Below are positions 49,901 to 58,326 of a DNA stretch of 64,000 nt, in pieces; within the stretch, counting starts at the first letter, position 1; every line of letters begins with the position of its first letter. The stretch spans positions 12,339,501 to 12,403,500 of the forward strand of contig JAFFSR010000244.1 of assembly GCA_017163975.1 (NCBI GenBank), given 5' to 3'. Source of the stretch: Anastatus disparis (lineage: Eukaryota; Arthropoda; Insecta; Hymenoptera; Eupelmidae). Position numbers and translations under genes: made by a program. The notes below the pieces were generated by a model. That model was not told where the DNA came from and searched no databases. It was given only the letters and a program-made list of their open reading frames with translations.

Positions 49901-52900
49901 TTCTGTAATATTTTTGTTTTTCATAATTTTTATATTATTTTAATTTTCGTATTTTCAGCTAGATTTTTCTAATATACAAACTAATGTTTATCTTACTTTA
50001 AAAAAATGAAAATAAAATTTACAAAAAGAAAAACATTAATAAATGGCGAAAATAGTTGACAGTACCTTGTTGGACGTCTAGGCCAGCGCGCTCCAGCATG
50101 TAGGGCAGCCCTACACGGTGGGGGAGGCGGGCAGCATAAAGAAACGAAGAAATGAGAGAAACAATTTTCATACTATTGTTTGTTTTTTTTTTTTGTTTCA
50201 TTAAAAAAAAGGGCTGCAAATCGATCGAGAAATACGAACACAATGAGCTACCATTAATTTTACGTAACGACGGCGCAACAATTGGGTGCCCCCTCCAAAA
50301 TACATTCTGCTATTTCCGGCGCAACGGAGCAACGTGGAAGGTATGATCTGTTTCAATTATTTTTGTATCATTTTAAAGTTTTATAACGAGCTTTTTGTTG
50401 TTTATCAATTCTTTGATTTTTTTATAGTAGTTTTTTATATTCTTTTTTTATTAAAATATATATTTTATTTATTATTTGAATATTATTATATTTGATATTT
50501 CTTTCATAAGTTTCTATACAATAGATTTTCTGAATAAAGCATTATTAATTGATTATTTTTATTTGTCTTTTTTTGTTTTGCAGATTCAATTTATCTCAGT
50601 ATACCTACATTTCTATATAATTCAAAGAATTTCTAATAAATTATTTTTTTCGCATGTTTAAATATTTTTTCAACTACTTCTTTATATGCACCTGTATCAA
50701 TTAAATCAACAAAAGGCTTATCAATATAAAACAATAAAATTACAAAAATATTGTTCGACCATCGCCTAAAACTAATAACAGCCTATCGTATCCATTCCTC
50801 TAATCATTTTGCAGCCCTACATCAAGTTACAAGATATAAATAATAATAAACATTGACTAACCAAAAAAAAAATTATAAAAAATATATATTTTTTATGTTT
50901 TAATTTGTCTCATTTATGTTACATTATAGGCACTGAACTTCGCCAACAAGGTGTCTACCCACCAAATAAATTTATACACGTTGATCATGAGCCTCTTAAA
51001 TTTTTTACAACAATATAATTTATTGCAATAAATTTAAGAAGCACACAATCATTTGATCCTGATAATATTATTAAGAATGACACGTTAGTGCAAAACGATT
51101 GTTATGTATTTTTGTTTACAAACCACACGGGAAATGTACACAGAATGAAAGATAGATAGAGTTTTAAGAGAGGACCGTAAAGTGCATTCTCAAAAAAAAA
51201 CTACGGGGGAAGAAAATAATCTTTCCTCGTCGATCATTTCGATCTCTTCGATGTTGAAAATACTTTTTTTTGGATAATTTACTAAAAATAATTCTAAATA
51301 ATTAAACGCACAAAAAAAATAATTATAAGATAAATAAATGATAAATAAGTAAAATTATTTTCACAATCGAAGAGATCGTAGGATCATAATTTTTTTAATA
51401 AGATTTTTACTTTATTGTTTTGTTTTTTTTTTGTTCACGTGGAATTCAAATTACCTTCGTTAATATCTATTCCAGATCTATCGACGGATACTCTGCGCCT
51501 TACAGTGCCCTCCTCATACAGTCCTACGAATAGCATTTTTTCGATTTCAATTTTGTTTTCGGTACTTTGTTTTTCTTATGCACGAAATCAGTGTAAAAAT
51601 AGAAAATAATTTTGATAAAAAAAATTAATAATACAGTTACGTACGTACGTCGGAGCTTTCAGTCAATGATTGAAGTGATGGTAATAATGTTGATAATGTC
51701 AGATGTATTGAACGGTAATATTATTATAATTTATATAAATGAGACAGAGAAAAAGTTGACGTTTGTAATATATTTGTTAAATGCATATAAAAGATATAAT
51801 ATTTTTAGGTATATTATGAATAATGAAAAAAAATTGTAATAAACTATTTTATAAAATTATTATATGAATCTATAAATTAATAGAATATATTTAAATCTAA
51901 AATTTGTGTCATCGATAAATATAAAATAAAATGGTCATGAAGAAAATTTGTATGGAAGTTGAATAATAAATAAATGCTCACCTCCCGCAAGGGAAAGCGT
52001 AGATTTATCACTAATCCTCCTACGTATAGGTCCAGCCATACTAGGTATATTAGGCATAGTTGGTATGCTACCTGGCATATTAGGCATCGGAGGTAATCCT
52101 GACATATTTGACATATTAGGTAAACCTGGCGGCATGCCGTGTGCACCTCCTGACGATGGAGGTAATTGGCCACCTGCTGGCGACCTTACCGCTGATACAA
52201 GGGCAGACATTGAAACGGGTGATACTTGTGATACACCACCAAACGTGGGCGGTGGTTGGCTCATCAACGCAGAAGATAAGCTTAATTTTGGCATGTTCGA
52301 TGTGTTCTGCAAAATCAAAATAAAAGAATTTATTTTTAAAATTTAATTTTGTTTTGGGATGAACAAAGTTTGCTGAGTTTTTACATATGTAACAGTTTAT
52401 TAAAATGAGTTTGAGGTTATGTTTAAAATTAAATAATTGTGAGTATAGATAAAATTATCTGGTATTAATTTAACACAATGGTGGCAACAGTAATATAAAT
52501 TTTTTAATGTTAATTTATGTCAATCACTATATTAAAAATTACATCATAATATTTCGTATAACAATAACAGAACTTTTAAAAACTTATTACTAAATAGAAT
52601 TTCAAAGGATTTATTGATAAATCTTTCTGTCTATGCAAAATCTTTTATTCTTTATTTATTTTTTTTACTTTTTTTTAATAAAACTTAATACATTAATACT
52701 ATTAAGACTAATATTACTGATATAATCTATTTACAAGAAAGAGAAATTTCAAATAATAATTATAACAAAGATATGAACAAACAGGTATTATCAGCTCAAA
52801 ACTCGTTGTTTCAATAGAACGTTACATAAATAAGCTTTAAAGGTCGATAAGATTAAGTTATTATCGAAGCCCTAATACTGCATATCTTATCAATAGTTTA

Positions 52901-55900
52901 TACAATATATTATTACCGAGGATTCTGATGATTTTTGTGGTTCTGGCGAGGCCATCTGTTTAGCCATGTGCAAATGATGCATCATAGCCGTTAACCTGTC
53001 TCGTTCCTTTTGCAATTGAATCTCTAATTGTGAAACGACTTGCATCTGCACTCGCGCTTGTGCCGTCGACCTGTCGTCCAATGTGTGTTCTGTATTTAAG
53101 TGTCTAAAATAATGTTAAATATTTAATTATAAAAAAAATAATCAGAAGAAAATACTTTTTCTTTTCTAAAAAATTAATGGATTTTTTAGTTTTTATAAAG
53201 TTATAAAATGTTTCTTTTTATTTTTCAATGGTTAGCTTTAAAAAATTATCTTTCACCGTTAATCATATCAATAAAAATTTCCGATCTACCTACAGATCAA
53301 TACTTAAAGATAAATGAGATTATAATTTTAAAATTAAATTTACAATCGAATTCATTTTTATTTGAAAAAGAAGTCGTTACTGAAGAGATTAAAATTTAAA
53401 ACAAAGTTATGAAAATATTTCTTTTTTATTAATTAATTATAATTAATTATAATTATAATTAATTATTTCATTTTTTAATTTAAAAACCACGCATTTAATT
53501 CATGAAATGAGATCTTCTCGGAGATCTTTCAATTTTCTACCATTTTTTGAAATCCGCAAACTGATGAAAAATTTGACAACCCAAAAACATTTATAAATTT
53601 AAAGCGTAGTTTATAAACTATGAAATAGAATTAAACGCAACTTCCGTAGTTGCCCTAAAATGTATCTTCATTTATTTATTATATTTTGTTTTTATTCATA
53701 TTATTATTAATTTGACTGTAAAATGGATAAAAATATTCTTTGTTTATTCTTGAGTCGACATATAAGTATTGTTTTTAATTTTAAAATCTAGTCTCTAAAA
53801 TGAATTTATTAGTGAATTAAACTCTTGATAGCAGCGCCCTCACAGTAAACAAGAAAAGCTTCCATAGTATGTTCTTAAAAGTTTAAAAACTGACCGTGAG
53901 GTCGTGGCCTGTTGTTGCAAGCATCGAAATTATTTTCATAATCCCCCCATTTCCATCTTTTTCTCTTATAGCTTTGTACTTTCGTAAAGCAGATTGTTCT
54001 CACAAGAGATTGGAAAGACGAAGCTAAAAAGGGGGGAAGAAAAGTGTACAAGAGGAAAAGATGAGTTTAGGTCTTCTTCTGAGAAGTATAACGATGCGGT
54101 CGAGTGTCGTGAATATTAATGAGACAAAGGTAATTAGCTCTTTTCTCTCTTGCTCGTTTTTCTTTTTATCTTCTTTTTCATTTTTTTTTCTTTTTATTCT
54201 AAGCAACGACTTGTTTGAAAAGGAAAGGGGGACTATGGATCTCACGAGGCGCAAACTCGTGATTACTAGATTTTGCTTTAATGGGGTTAAAGGCGCGAGC
54301 GAATGTTCAAAGACAACGTCGCTGACTCATTCGAATTTTCTCATCGTTTTCTTCTTTTTTTCACGTATTTTCATCGTCATTTTTAAAGTAATTTCTTAGT
54401 CTCTTTTTCATTTCTTTCTTATAGGCTGTTTATTGAGAAGCGATGACGAAGTATCAAATGCTTGCGATTAAATATCATAAGTATTTCTGCTTCGACATCT
54501 TTTCTTTAATATTTTTGAGCCCGAGATAAATCTTTCGTCGTCTTAATTTCTCTCATTGAGATGAAAGAACCGAAATTATCGAACAAAATTATAGAGAAAT
54601 TAGAATACGCGACTTGATAATAAAATAAAGTCTGAATTATTTTAAACTCGCGTATATTTACCATACAACAAATAAATTGCATATAGAAGATTTTTAAATA
54701 TTTTATAATTTGTTTATAACAACATAATAGTACATTATGCAACTAGGTAGTAAAGTCGTATATTTCCTCGAAGGTGAAATTTATCACCCAAGCGAAGCGA
54801 GGGAAGTAAATATTCAAGGAAGAAATAGACTTTGTTTCCGAGATTCATATAGTGTTTCATTCCCACTTCAACTGTAACCACTTTATTAACTTAAAAAACA
54901 CGCACACAATTGAAAAAAATTTAAATTCTATTTTTTCATGGAAATTTCAATAATTTATTCAATTTTATAAATTTTAAATGTAAGATAAGGTTTTTTTCGA
55001 CCTGCTTTACCAGTTAATAAAATGACCATTTCCATTTAAGTGGGAATAAATATTATTTAATATATATTTAAAAATAAAAAAGTTCAATACTTACTTTAGG
55101 AATGCTTGATAATCTTCACAGACTGCCTCACAACCAGGCCATTTACATACTCCATGGCCATAAAGTGGATGCTGAATTTTTTCATTGCAAGATGCGTCAA
55201 GTGGCTTCTCGTCTAATTGTGCCGTACCGTTGATTTCCGCGCGACGATTCGACACTAATGAATTAAGAAGGCCTATGCGATAAATCGCCGGGCAGTTTGT
55301 TTTGTTTTATTTTCAATGAAAAAAATTTTTTATAGTTTTTATAGTCAAAGATTTTTAAAAGTGTAACAGAGTTTTAACATTGTATTTGGATTAATATATC
55401 TATATTTTTAAAATGGTAATGAAATTTAGAAATAAAATAAAGAGGAAAAAAATTGTTGTTTGATTTAAGAAGTGTGAAAAAAATTTACCATTTAACCCAG
55501 AACTAGATTTTGATACGTTTGAATTTGCATGCGACTCGGAACTTTCTGATGGCTCTGTTTTCCACGTTGGCATTGGTTCTGTAGGTTGTAAACCTTTTTA
55601 AGGTAAATATTAATTTTATTATTCAACATTACCTTGTGTAATTTCTAAGATTTAGATTTTTTTGTGCTTATGTAAAGTATAAAAACTTTGTCAGATATTA
55701 TTTGTAAAATATGTTGATAATAAAGCATATGAAGAGAATTTAAAAAGTTTATTATTTACCTTACTATTAAAATATTAACATTATAAATAAAAAAAAATAA
55801 AGCTGCAAACCTGATGAATGATTGTGCCCTTGCAAGCCTAACCCTTGCTGCAATAGATATTGCCTTTGAGTAATTTGTAATTGTTGAATAAGTTGTTGTT

Positions 55901-58326
55901 GTTGGAGAGCAAGTTGTTGAAGAGGCGCTGAGGCCTTTTTCTTATCTGCAGTCTGAAGTAAATGTGTTTGTTGTATTAAATTTAATTGTAACTGTTCTTG
56001 TAACTGTTGCATTGCTTGCTCCAATTGTTTACGACCCAATTCGGCAAGTTGATGCTGGTGCTGGAAAAAAAAATATTTTTTCAATTATTATTTTCATTGA
56101 TATATTGATTTTTGTTGATGAACTCACGTTTTTTAGAGATGAAAAATAACCAAATCTATCCTGAGCCGATGGATGTTCCGATGACGAATCCTGTAATTGA
56201 AATAAAAGAAAAAGAATATTATTTATTATGATGATTTCATTAAAGTACGAATGATTACTTTTTGTTTTCATGAAAATAAATAGTAATTTTGGAGGTTGTC
56301 AGTGGCTCAGTCGGTAGAGCGATGGATTCGTAATCTCGAGGACTCGAGTTCGAATCCCGCTCTCGGCGGCTGATTGACACAAGTATCACTGTACATTGCA
56401 TGTGCTTTGTTCACAAACACACAGAAACGACCTCCGTCGCTAATAGTATCGTAACGATAGCACAAAAACAGTGACGTTAAATGAAAAAAAAAAAAAAATA
56501 ATTATATCATTTCAACATTCATTTACTTAACTAAATGTATAATGTCAAAAATCACATATTTTTTTTTTTAGTTTATCAAGATATTCTAAATAATTTTTTA
56601 ATTTCTAATTATTTAAAAAATAAATATTAAATCTGCAAAAATAATGTATAAAAATTAGATCTTTAACAGTACATATTACTACTATTATATTAAAGTAAAA
56701 CGTTAAGACTTTTTTTCCCGCACATATCTTAAAAAACTAAAATATAAACATTGCTAAGCTTAACTATTATTTTTTATTTGAAAATTTGCTAAGTTATACA
56801 TTTTAATATAATATCTGAAAATTCAACCGAGCGACGTTAGGAGCGTGGTATATTTCGCTAGTAATGTAAATAAAATTAAAAATTGGGATAATAAATTTTT
56901 CGATTAAAATATAATCGTAATGATAGTAACTGACTAACCTGATGATGTTGCTGTTGTTGCTGCTGCTGCATGTAAAGCGAATGCTGCTGCATTAAGGATT
57001 GTAATTGATTAGGATTGAGTATGTGTTGATGAAGAATTTGTTGTATTTGGTGTAGCCCGCTCGCCGGGCTGAGCATCATCTGTGCTGTTGTTTGAGATGA
57101 TGGCGGTGGTGCCCCGGGAGGCCCTCCTGGCGGACCTTGTGAAGGGTCGGGCGGTGACGCCCTAAATAATTTTATGTTATGTTAACTATTTTTGTTCACA
57201 TCTTAATAAGATAACTTATTTTATTATAAAAATATAAATTTTTTTTCTTTCATTTTTTAAATTCTAGCTTGATAAAGAAAATTTTTAATTTCTTCTTTCA
57301 GCAAGATGTATTTCAGTTAGTAGCTTCTTGAGCTAAGCTTAAGAAACTAATTGTAAGGTTGCTGCAAGCATTGAAATTATTTTATTGAAATATCCGTGAT
57401 TAGATTTTTTTTCAACTAATTGAAAAATTATTATTTTGTCCAATCAAATATTGTTTTTTATTATTCATTGGAATATTATCATCATTTACGGGAATTAAAA
57501 AAATCGATATTACAGTTTTCCAAATTTTCGATTCTTAATCCAAAAGTTTTACAAATCTCTATATTATAACCTTGAATTTTAATTGATAAAAAGCATAATA
57601 TAAAGATATTTCGTAAAAATTTTTGAATAAAGATTAAAAATTGGAAAAGCTGCAATATTGTCGACTATGTAGAAAGCATATACCCTATTACATCACCTTA
57701 GCATGAATGGACAATTACGAATACATCTAATTCAAAAGATTGTTTTGATTACGTCGAAGACTTTTATATAAATCTATAGGCATTATCTTTTGAATAATCA
57801 ATTATCAAAATCTTTGTGACACAATCGTTCACGATGTAACGCGCGTTATATACACTTTCAATTATCTCGGTATCGTAACGAAACTGACATAATCAATAAA
57901 AACAAGTGTCAATATTAAAAGCTGTTTTTCAAATTTGTTTATCTACAAAATTTACCGCTGCGGTGCTTGTGGACTCTGATGTGGACTAGGCTGTGGTCCT
58001 GGTGCACCAGAACTAGGCTGCTGCGATTGTTGTGTAATGATAGGTTGCTTTTGCTGGGTCATGGGTGCTGTTACTGATACTACTCCTGTCACTGCTGCGT
58101 GTCCACTTGGACTGAGCTTTCCATTGCTTTGGTATTCTATACTTAATTCTGATTGATGATGCTGTTGTTGCTGCTGCTGTTGTTGTTGATGTTGTTCAAC
58201 GTTTAGGCTATCTGGACCGTTTGAATTACGTCCTTCGCGACACCGACCTAACCGAGATTCACACTGTTGTTGTTGCTGTTGTTGCTGCTGCTGCTGTTGC
58301 TTTAATGCTGCGTATAGACTGCTTGC
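31700..58326 (-). CDS. FoxP: Forkhead box P transcription factor FoxP (5' partial)
   Basis: FoxP is a nuclear forkhead factor with roles in insect motor learning and neural circuits. Exons in gene order, all in phase: 58326-57956, 57161-56939, 56190-56128, 56060-55811, 55593-55489, 55272-55095, 53103-52917, 52306-51982, cassettes 51523-51455 and 50110-50066, 48438-48362, 47759-47658, then exon A 44244-44114, 34608-34533, 33413-33310 and 31955-31700. With all of these it is 853 residues plus a missing N-terminus. Seen in order: polyQ tracts, a Q-rich helix region, a C2H2 finger ([25 protein letters not shown]), a leucine zipper ([16 protein letters not shown]), a proline-rich linker, the forkhead ([15 protein letters not shown] through [12 protein letters not shown]) and an acidic tail ending APEDHCDA. 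The 58326 exon opens at an acceptor with no in-frame ATG, so the start exon lies upstream, and I could not find it before 64000. An alternative form ends in exon B. The identification is firm. Confidence 0.95.
32461..32654 (-). mobile_element. tRNA-derived SINE, copy A
   Basis: Read on the minus strand, the head (AGTAGCTCAGTCGGTAGAGC, then the B box GTTCGAATCCC) is a tRNA promoter. The anticodon-loop position TTCGTAA gives a CGT anticodon (Thr-like), but the stem is decayed. A body of about 120 bp and a tail ending CGACGTTAAATAAA follow. It lies in the last FoxP intron. Copies B, C and D show that the body is shared, so this is a SINE and not a tRNA gene. Confidence 0.75.
33310..33413 (-). 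CDS. FoxP: FoxP penultimate exon
   Basis: This exon encodes [14 protein letters not shown] and continues to LSHNDLM. The pattern AALGES...LSHDD is also seen downstream of the forkhead in vertebrate FoxP proteins. The acceptor is TTTCCAG and the donor GTAAGT; phase 0 in and phase 2 out both match the neighbouring exons. Confidence 0.85.
34533..34608 (-). CDS. FoxP: FoxP exon directly after forkhead exon A
   Basis: This exon encodes [20 protein letters not shown] and then ANLQ. The [10 protein letters not shown] piece matches the vertebrate FoxP YGALNASYQ segment. It accepts only phase 2, which is what exon A donates, so exon B (which carries its own stop) cannot reach it. Confidence 0.85.
34609..39390. 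other. FoxP intron between C-terminal exons and exon B
   Basis: This is A/T-rich intron, with a run of GATA/AGAGA-rich simple sequence around 34950-35170. One patch, about 37590-38090, is less biased and has coding-like frames, including a plus-strand run [16 protein letters not shown] that soon stops and a later frame near 37818-38084. I recognise no family there, and it may be a decayed insertion. Nothing else is supported. Confidence 0.4.
39391..39570 (-). CDS. FoxP: FoxP alternative forkhead exon B, with own stop
   Basis: This exon accepts the same phase-0 junction as exon A and supplies a different second half of the forkhead, starting [20 protein letters not shown] and then [15 protein letters not shown]. 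Exon A reads [13 protein letters not shown] at the same place. An AT-hook-like RGRPRKYDP and a Pro/Ser/Thr tail follow, then TAA; 59 residues in all. The acceptor is CATACAG. Forms using it lack the acidic C-terminus. Insect FoxP genes, including those of Drosophila and the honeybee, are known to have alternative forkhead isoforms, so the architecture is expected; the assignment of this exon rests on sequence and phase. Confidence 0.9.
   Translation of the reverse strand, partial: NAIRTNLSLHKCFVRYEDDFGSFWMVDDAEFVKRRHLSRGRPRKYDPTPSPTPPHLSAQ
40686..40714. repeat. CA-repeat microsatellite
   Basis: Runs of CA interrupted by GATA (CACACACACACAGATACACA). A second CA-rich patch lies at about 40887-40911. 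Confidence 0.85.
41392..41599. mobile_element. Mariner-type MITE candidate
   Basis: The element starts CAGGGTGTTAAAAG and ends with the reverse complement of CATGGTGCTCTAAAA, and both ends are flanked by TA. Inverted ends of this form with TA duplication fit Tc1/mariner-type elements. It is 208 bp with no coding sequence, so non-autonomous. Confidence 0.55.
42004..42110. mobile_element. Short MITE with AGACTGCCCG inverted ends
   Basis: This element of about 107 bp has G/C-rich terminal inverted repeats: the left end is AGACTGCCCGTGCATATTTT, and the right end is the reverse complement of AGACTGCCCGCGCAAAATTT. The flanking TTTC / GAAA also pair. There is no coding capacity, and the element stands out from the A/T-rich intron. 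Confidence 0.6.
43029..43168. repeat. Imperfect 140 bp palindrome
   Basis: Two arms around a short A/T loop share TTAAAATGACAC and the outer GCAGA(A/G)TTT, and can be extended outwards (CATATTTTGGGCAG against CATAACCTGAGCAG). This is a fold-back element or old MITE in the FoxP intron. Confidence 0.55.
44114..44244 (-). CDS. FoxP: FoxP canonical forkhead exon A
   Basis: This exon encodes the canonical second half of the FoxP forkhead: recognition helix [13 protein letters not shown], then [17 protein letters not shown] and [12 protein letters not shown]. The helix Arg-His pair corresponds to the base-contact residues of FOXP2. The donor GTACGT after ACTGG gives phase 2 and joins the 34608 exon. 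The acceptor is TTTTGTATAG. If this donor were skipped, the frame would run on for about 15 codons to a stop. Confidence 0.92.
44245..47657. other. FoxP intron between shared forkhead exon and exon A
   Basis: This is A/T-rich intron without exons. It holds a 333 bp inverted-end element (46250-46582) and a small G/C-rich hairpin (AGAGGTGCGCCAGCGCCTCT) near 46772-46791. Its first codons read GTA TGA, so retention of this intron would end the protein one residue after ATWK. Confidence 0.55.
46250..46582. mobile_element. 333 bp fold-back MITE candidate
   Basis: The ends are AATAGGGA and TCCCTATT. Inner pairs in mirrored positions (TGACAGAA twice, and TTGCAACGTCAC against TTGCATTGTGACGTCA) show that most of the element is a decayed palindrome. 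It has no coding sequence. Confidence 0.45.
47658..47759 (-). CDS. FoxP: FoxP shared forkhead exon, middle part
   Basis: This exon encodes 34 residues, starting [19 protein letters not shown] and ending [10 protein letters not shown], the helix 1-2 part of the forkhead. It is phase 0 at both ends, so it can join exon A or exon B. The donor is AAG|GTATGAT. The last 47 bases of the exon and the first 17 of the intron recur inverted at 50295-50358. Confidence 0.93.
48362..48438 (-). CDS. FoxP: FoxP exon opening the forkhead domain
   Basis: This exon encodes the start of the forkhead domain, [20 protein letters not shown] and then SLIRQ. The acceptor is TTTGCAG and the donor GTAAAT. Phase 1 in and phase 0 out match both neighbours. 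Confidence 0.93.
50066..50110 (-). CDS. FoxP: FoxP 45-nt cassette exon
   Basis: Residues [15 protein letters not shown] lie just before the forkhead. The exon is phase 1 in and phase 1 out, so it can be skipped without a frameshift. I recall [19 protein letters not shown] sequence from bee FoxP, which supports it as real. The acceptor lies inside an exact short palindrome (TGTAGGGC-A-GCCCTACA). Confidence 0.8.
50209..50818. repeat. Inverted partial copy of the forkhead exon and its donor
   Basis: Positions 50295-50358 on the plus strand repeat, inverted, the end of the 47658-47759 exon and the first bases of its intron. Only one difference is visible in the exon part (a G where the exon has C, which would read NGATWK instead of NAATWK), with small differences at the intron end. 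The 40 or so bases before the match show weaker similarity to the start of the same exon. The copy lies between 10-bp inverted pieces GGGCTGCAAA (about 50209) and TTTGCAGCCC (about 50818). It is antisense to FoxP, so it is not an exon of that gene. Confidence 0.75.
51230..51379. repeat. Inverted repeat beside a cassette exon donor
   Basis: CGATCTCTTCGATGTTGAAAAT (about 51240) is matched by the reverse complement of ATTTTCACAATCGAAGAGATCG (about 51357-51378). The pair forms a stem of about 20 bp around an A/T-rich loop, some 75 bases downstream (in gene sense) of the 51455 donor. Confidence 0.5.
51455..51523 (-). CDS. FoxP: FoxP 69-nt cassette exon
   Basis: This exon encodes [20 protein letters not shown] and then INE. 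The acceptor is TATTCGTAG and the donor GTAATT; phase 1 in and phase 1 out. It fits between the proline-rich exon and the 45-nt exon, and either can be left out in frame. I do not recall this peptide from other species, so the call rests on splice signals, phase and an open frame. Confidence 0.65.
51982..52306 (-). CDS. FoxP: FoxP proline/methionine-rich linker exon
   Basis: This exon encodes the linker after the leucine zipper, starting [20 protein letters not shown], with repeated PNM/MPG motifs, then [16 protein letters not shown]. The RRRISDK piece recalls vertebrate FoxP RRRVSDK before the forkhead. The acceptor is TTTTGCAG and the donor GTGAGC; it ends phase 1. Confidence 0.88.
52917..53103 (-). 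CDS. FoxP: FoxP leucine-zipper exon
   Basis: This exon carries the second half of the zinc finger ([11 protein letters not shown]) and the leucine zipper [16 protein letters not shown]. The zipper is needed for FoxP dimer formation in vertebrates. The exon is in phase at both ends (2 in, 0 out). Confidence 0.9.
54726..54816. repeat. Fold-back sequence starting AATAGTACATTATGC
   Basis: The start AATAGTACATTATGCAAC matches the ends of the 23452-23699 element. A hairpin follows: TATTTCCTCG and GGTGA pair with TCACC and CGAGGGAAGTAAATA around a short A/T loop. The right end was not found, so it may be truncated. It lies in the FoxP intron between the zinc-finger and zipper exons. Confidence 0.45.
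55095..55272 (-). CDS. FoxP: FoxP zinc-finger exon
   Basis: This exon starts [19 protein letters not shown] and contains [18 protein letters not shown] then EDYQAFLK, the conserved FoxP C2H2 finger; its histidines come from the next exon. The acceptor is CGCATAG and the donor GTAAGT. Phases 1 in and 2 out match the neighbours. Confidence 0.9.
55489..55593 (-). CDS. FoxP: FoxP Ser-rich exon with two possible acceptors
   Basis: This exon encodes [20 protein letters not shown] and then [14 protein letters not shown]. There are two in-frame acceptors 15 bases apart (AAAAAG before 55593, CCTACAG before 55578). The second has the better consensus; the first gives five more residues. Both keep phase 1. 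Confidence 0.7.
55811..56060 (-). CDS. FoxP: FoxP glutamine-rich exon
   Basis: This exon encodes a Gln/Leu-rich helix starting [20 protein letters not shown], with later [16 protein letters not shown], ending HNHSSG. The acceptor is TTTTTTCCAG. The donor GTTTGC is weak, but it is the only one that keeps phase 1 for the next exon. Confidence 0.82.
56128..56190 (-). CDS. FoxP: FoxP 63-nt exon
   Basis: This exon encodes [20 protein letters not shown] and then N. It is phase 0 at both ends and so can be skipped in frame. The acceptor is CAATTACAG and the donor GTGAGT. Confidence 0.75.
56294..56498 (+). mobile_element. tRNA-derived SINE, copy B
   Basis: The tRNA head has A box TGGCTCAGTCGG and B box GTTCGAATCCC, with CGT in the anticodon loop. 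The body matches copies A, C and D, and the tail GTGACGTTAAATGA runs into a poly-A of about 16. It is antisense in a FoxP intron. The long unbroken A tail suggests a younger insertion than copy A. Confidence 0.78.
56939..57161 (-). CDS. FoxP: FoxP proline- and glutamine-rich exon
   Basis: This exon encodes a Pro/Gly-rich start ([17 protein letters not shown]), then [19 protein letters not shown] and a Gln run [12 protein letters not shown]. The acceptor is TTATTTAG and the donor GTTAGT. Phases 2 in and 0 out match. Confidence 0.85.
57956..58326 (-). CDS. FoxP: First visible FoxP coding exon, polyQ
   Basis: This exon starts ASSLYAALK followed by a run of about 12 Gln, then a Gly/Arg/Ser segment, a second Gln run with His (about 9 Gln), and a Ser/Pro/Gln-rich end. 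The acceptor is TTGGCTTTTCAG, phase 0. No ATG opens this frame, so an upstream start exon is required. The CAG/CAA runs are mixed, which makes them less prone to length change than pure CAG. Confidence 0.87.

Noticed and set aside
50152..50346. Plus-strand reading frame containing [14 protein letters not shown]
   Set aside because: It is the inverted duplicate of the forkhead exon read in its own sense. There is no promoter, no preceding forkhead part and no acceptor in register, so it is not a separate forkhead gene.
53430..53463. TAATTA-rich run as a homeodomain site cluster
   Set aside because: It is an ordinary A/T simple repeat in DNA of this composition, with no independent support.
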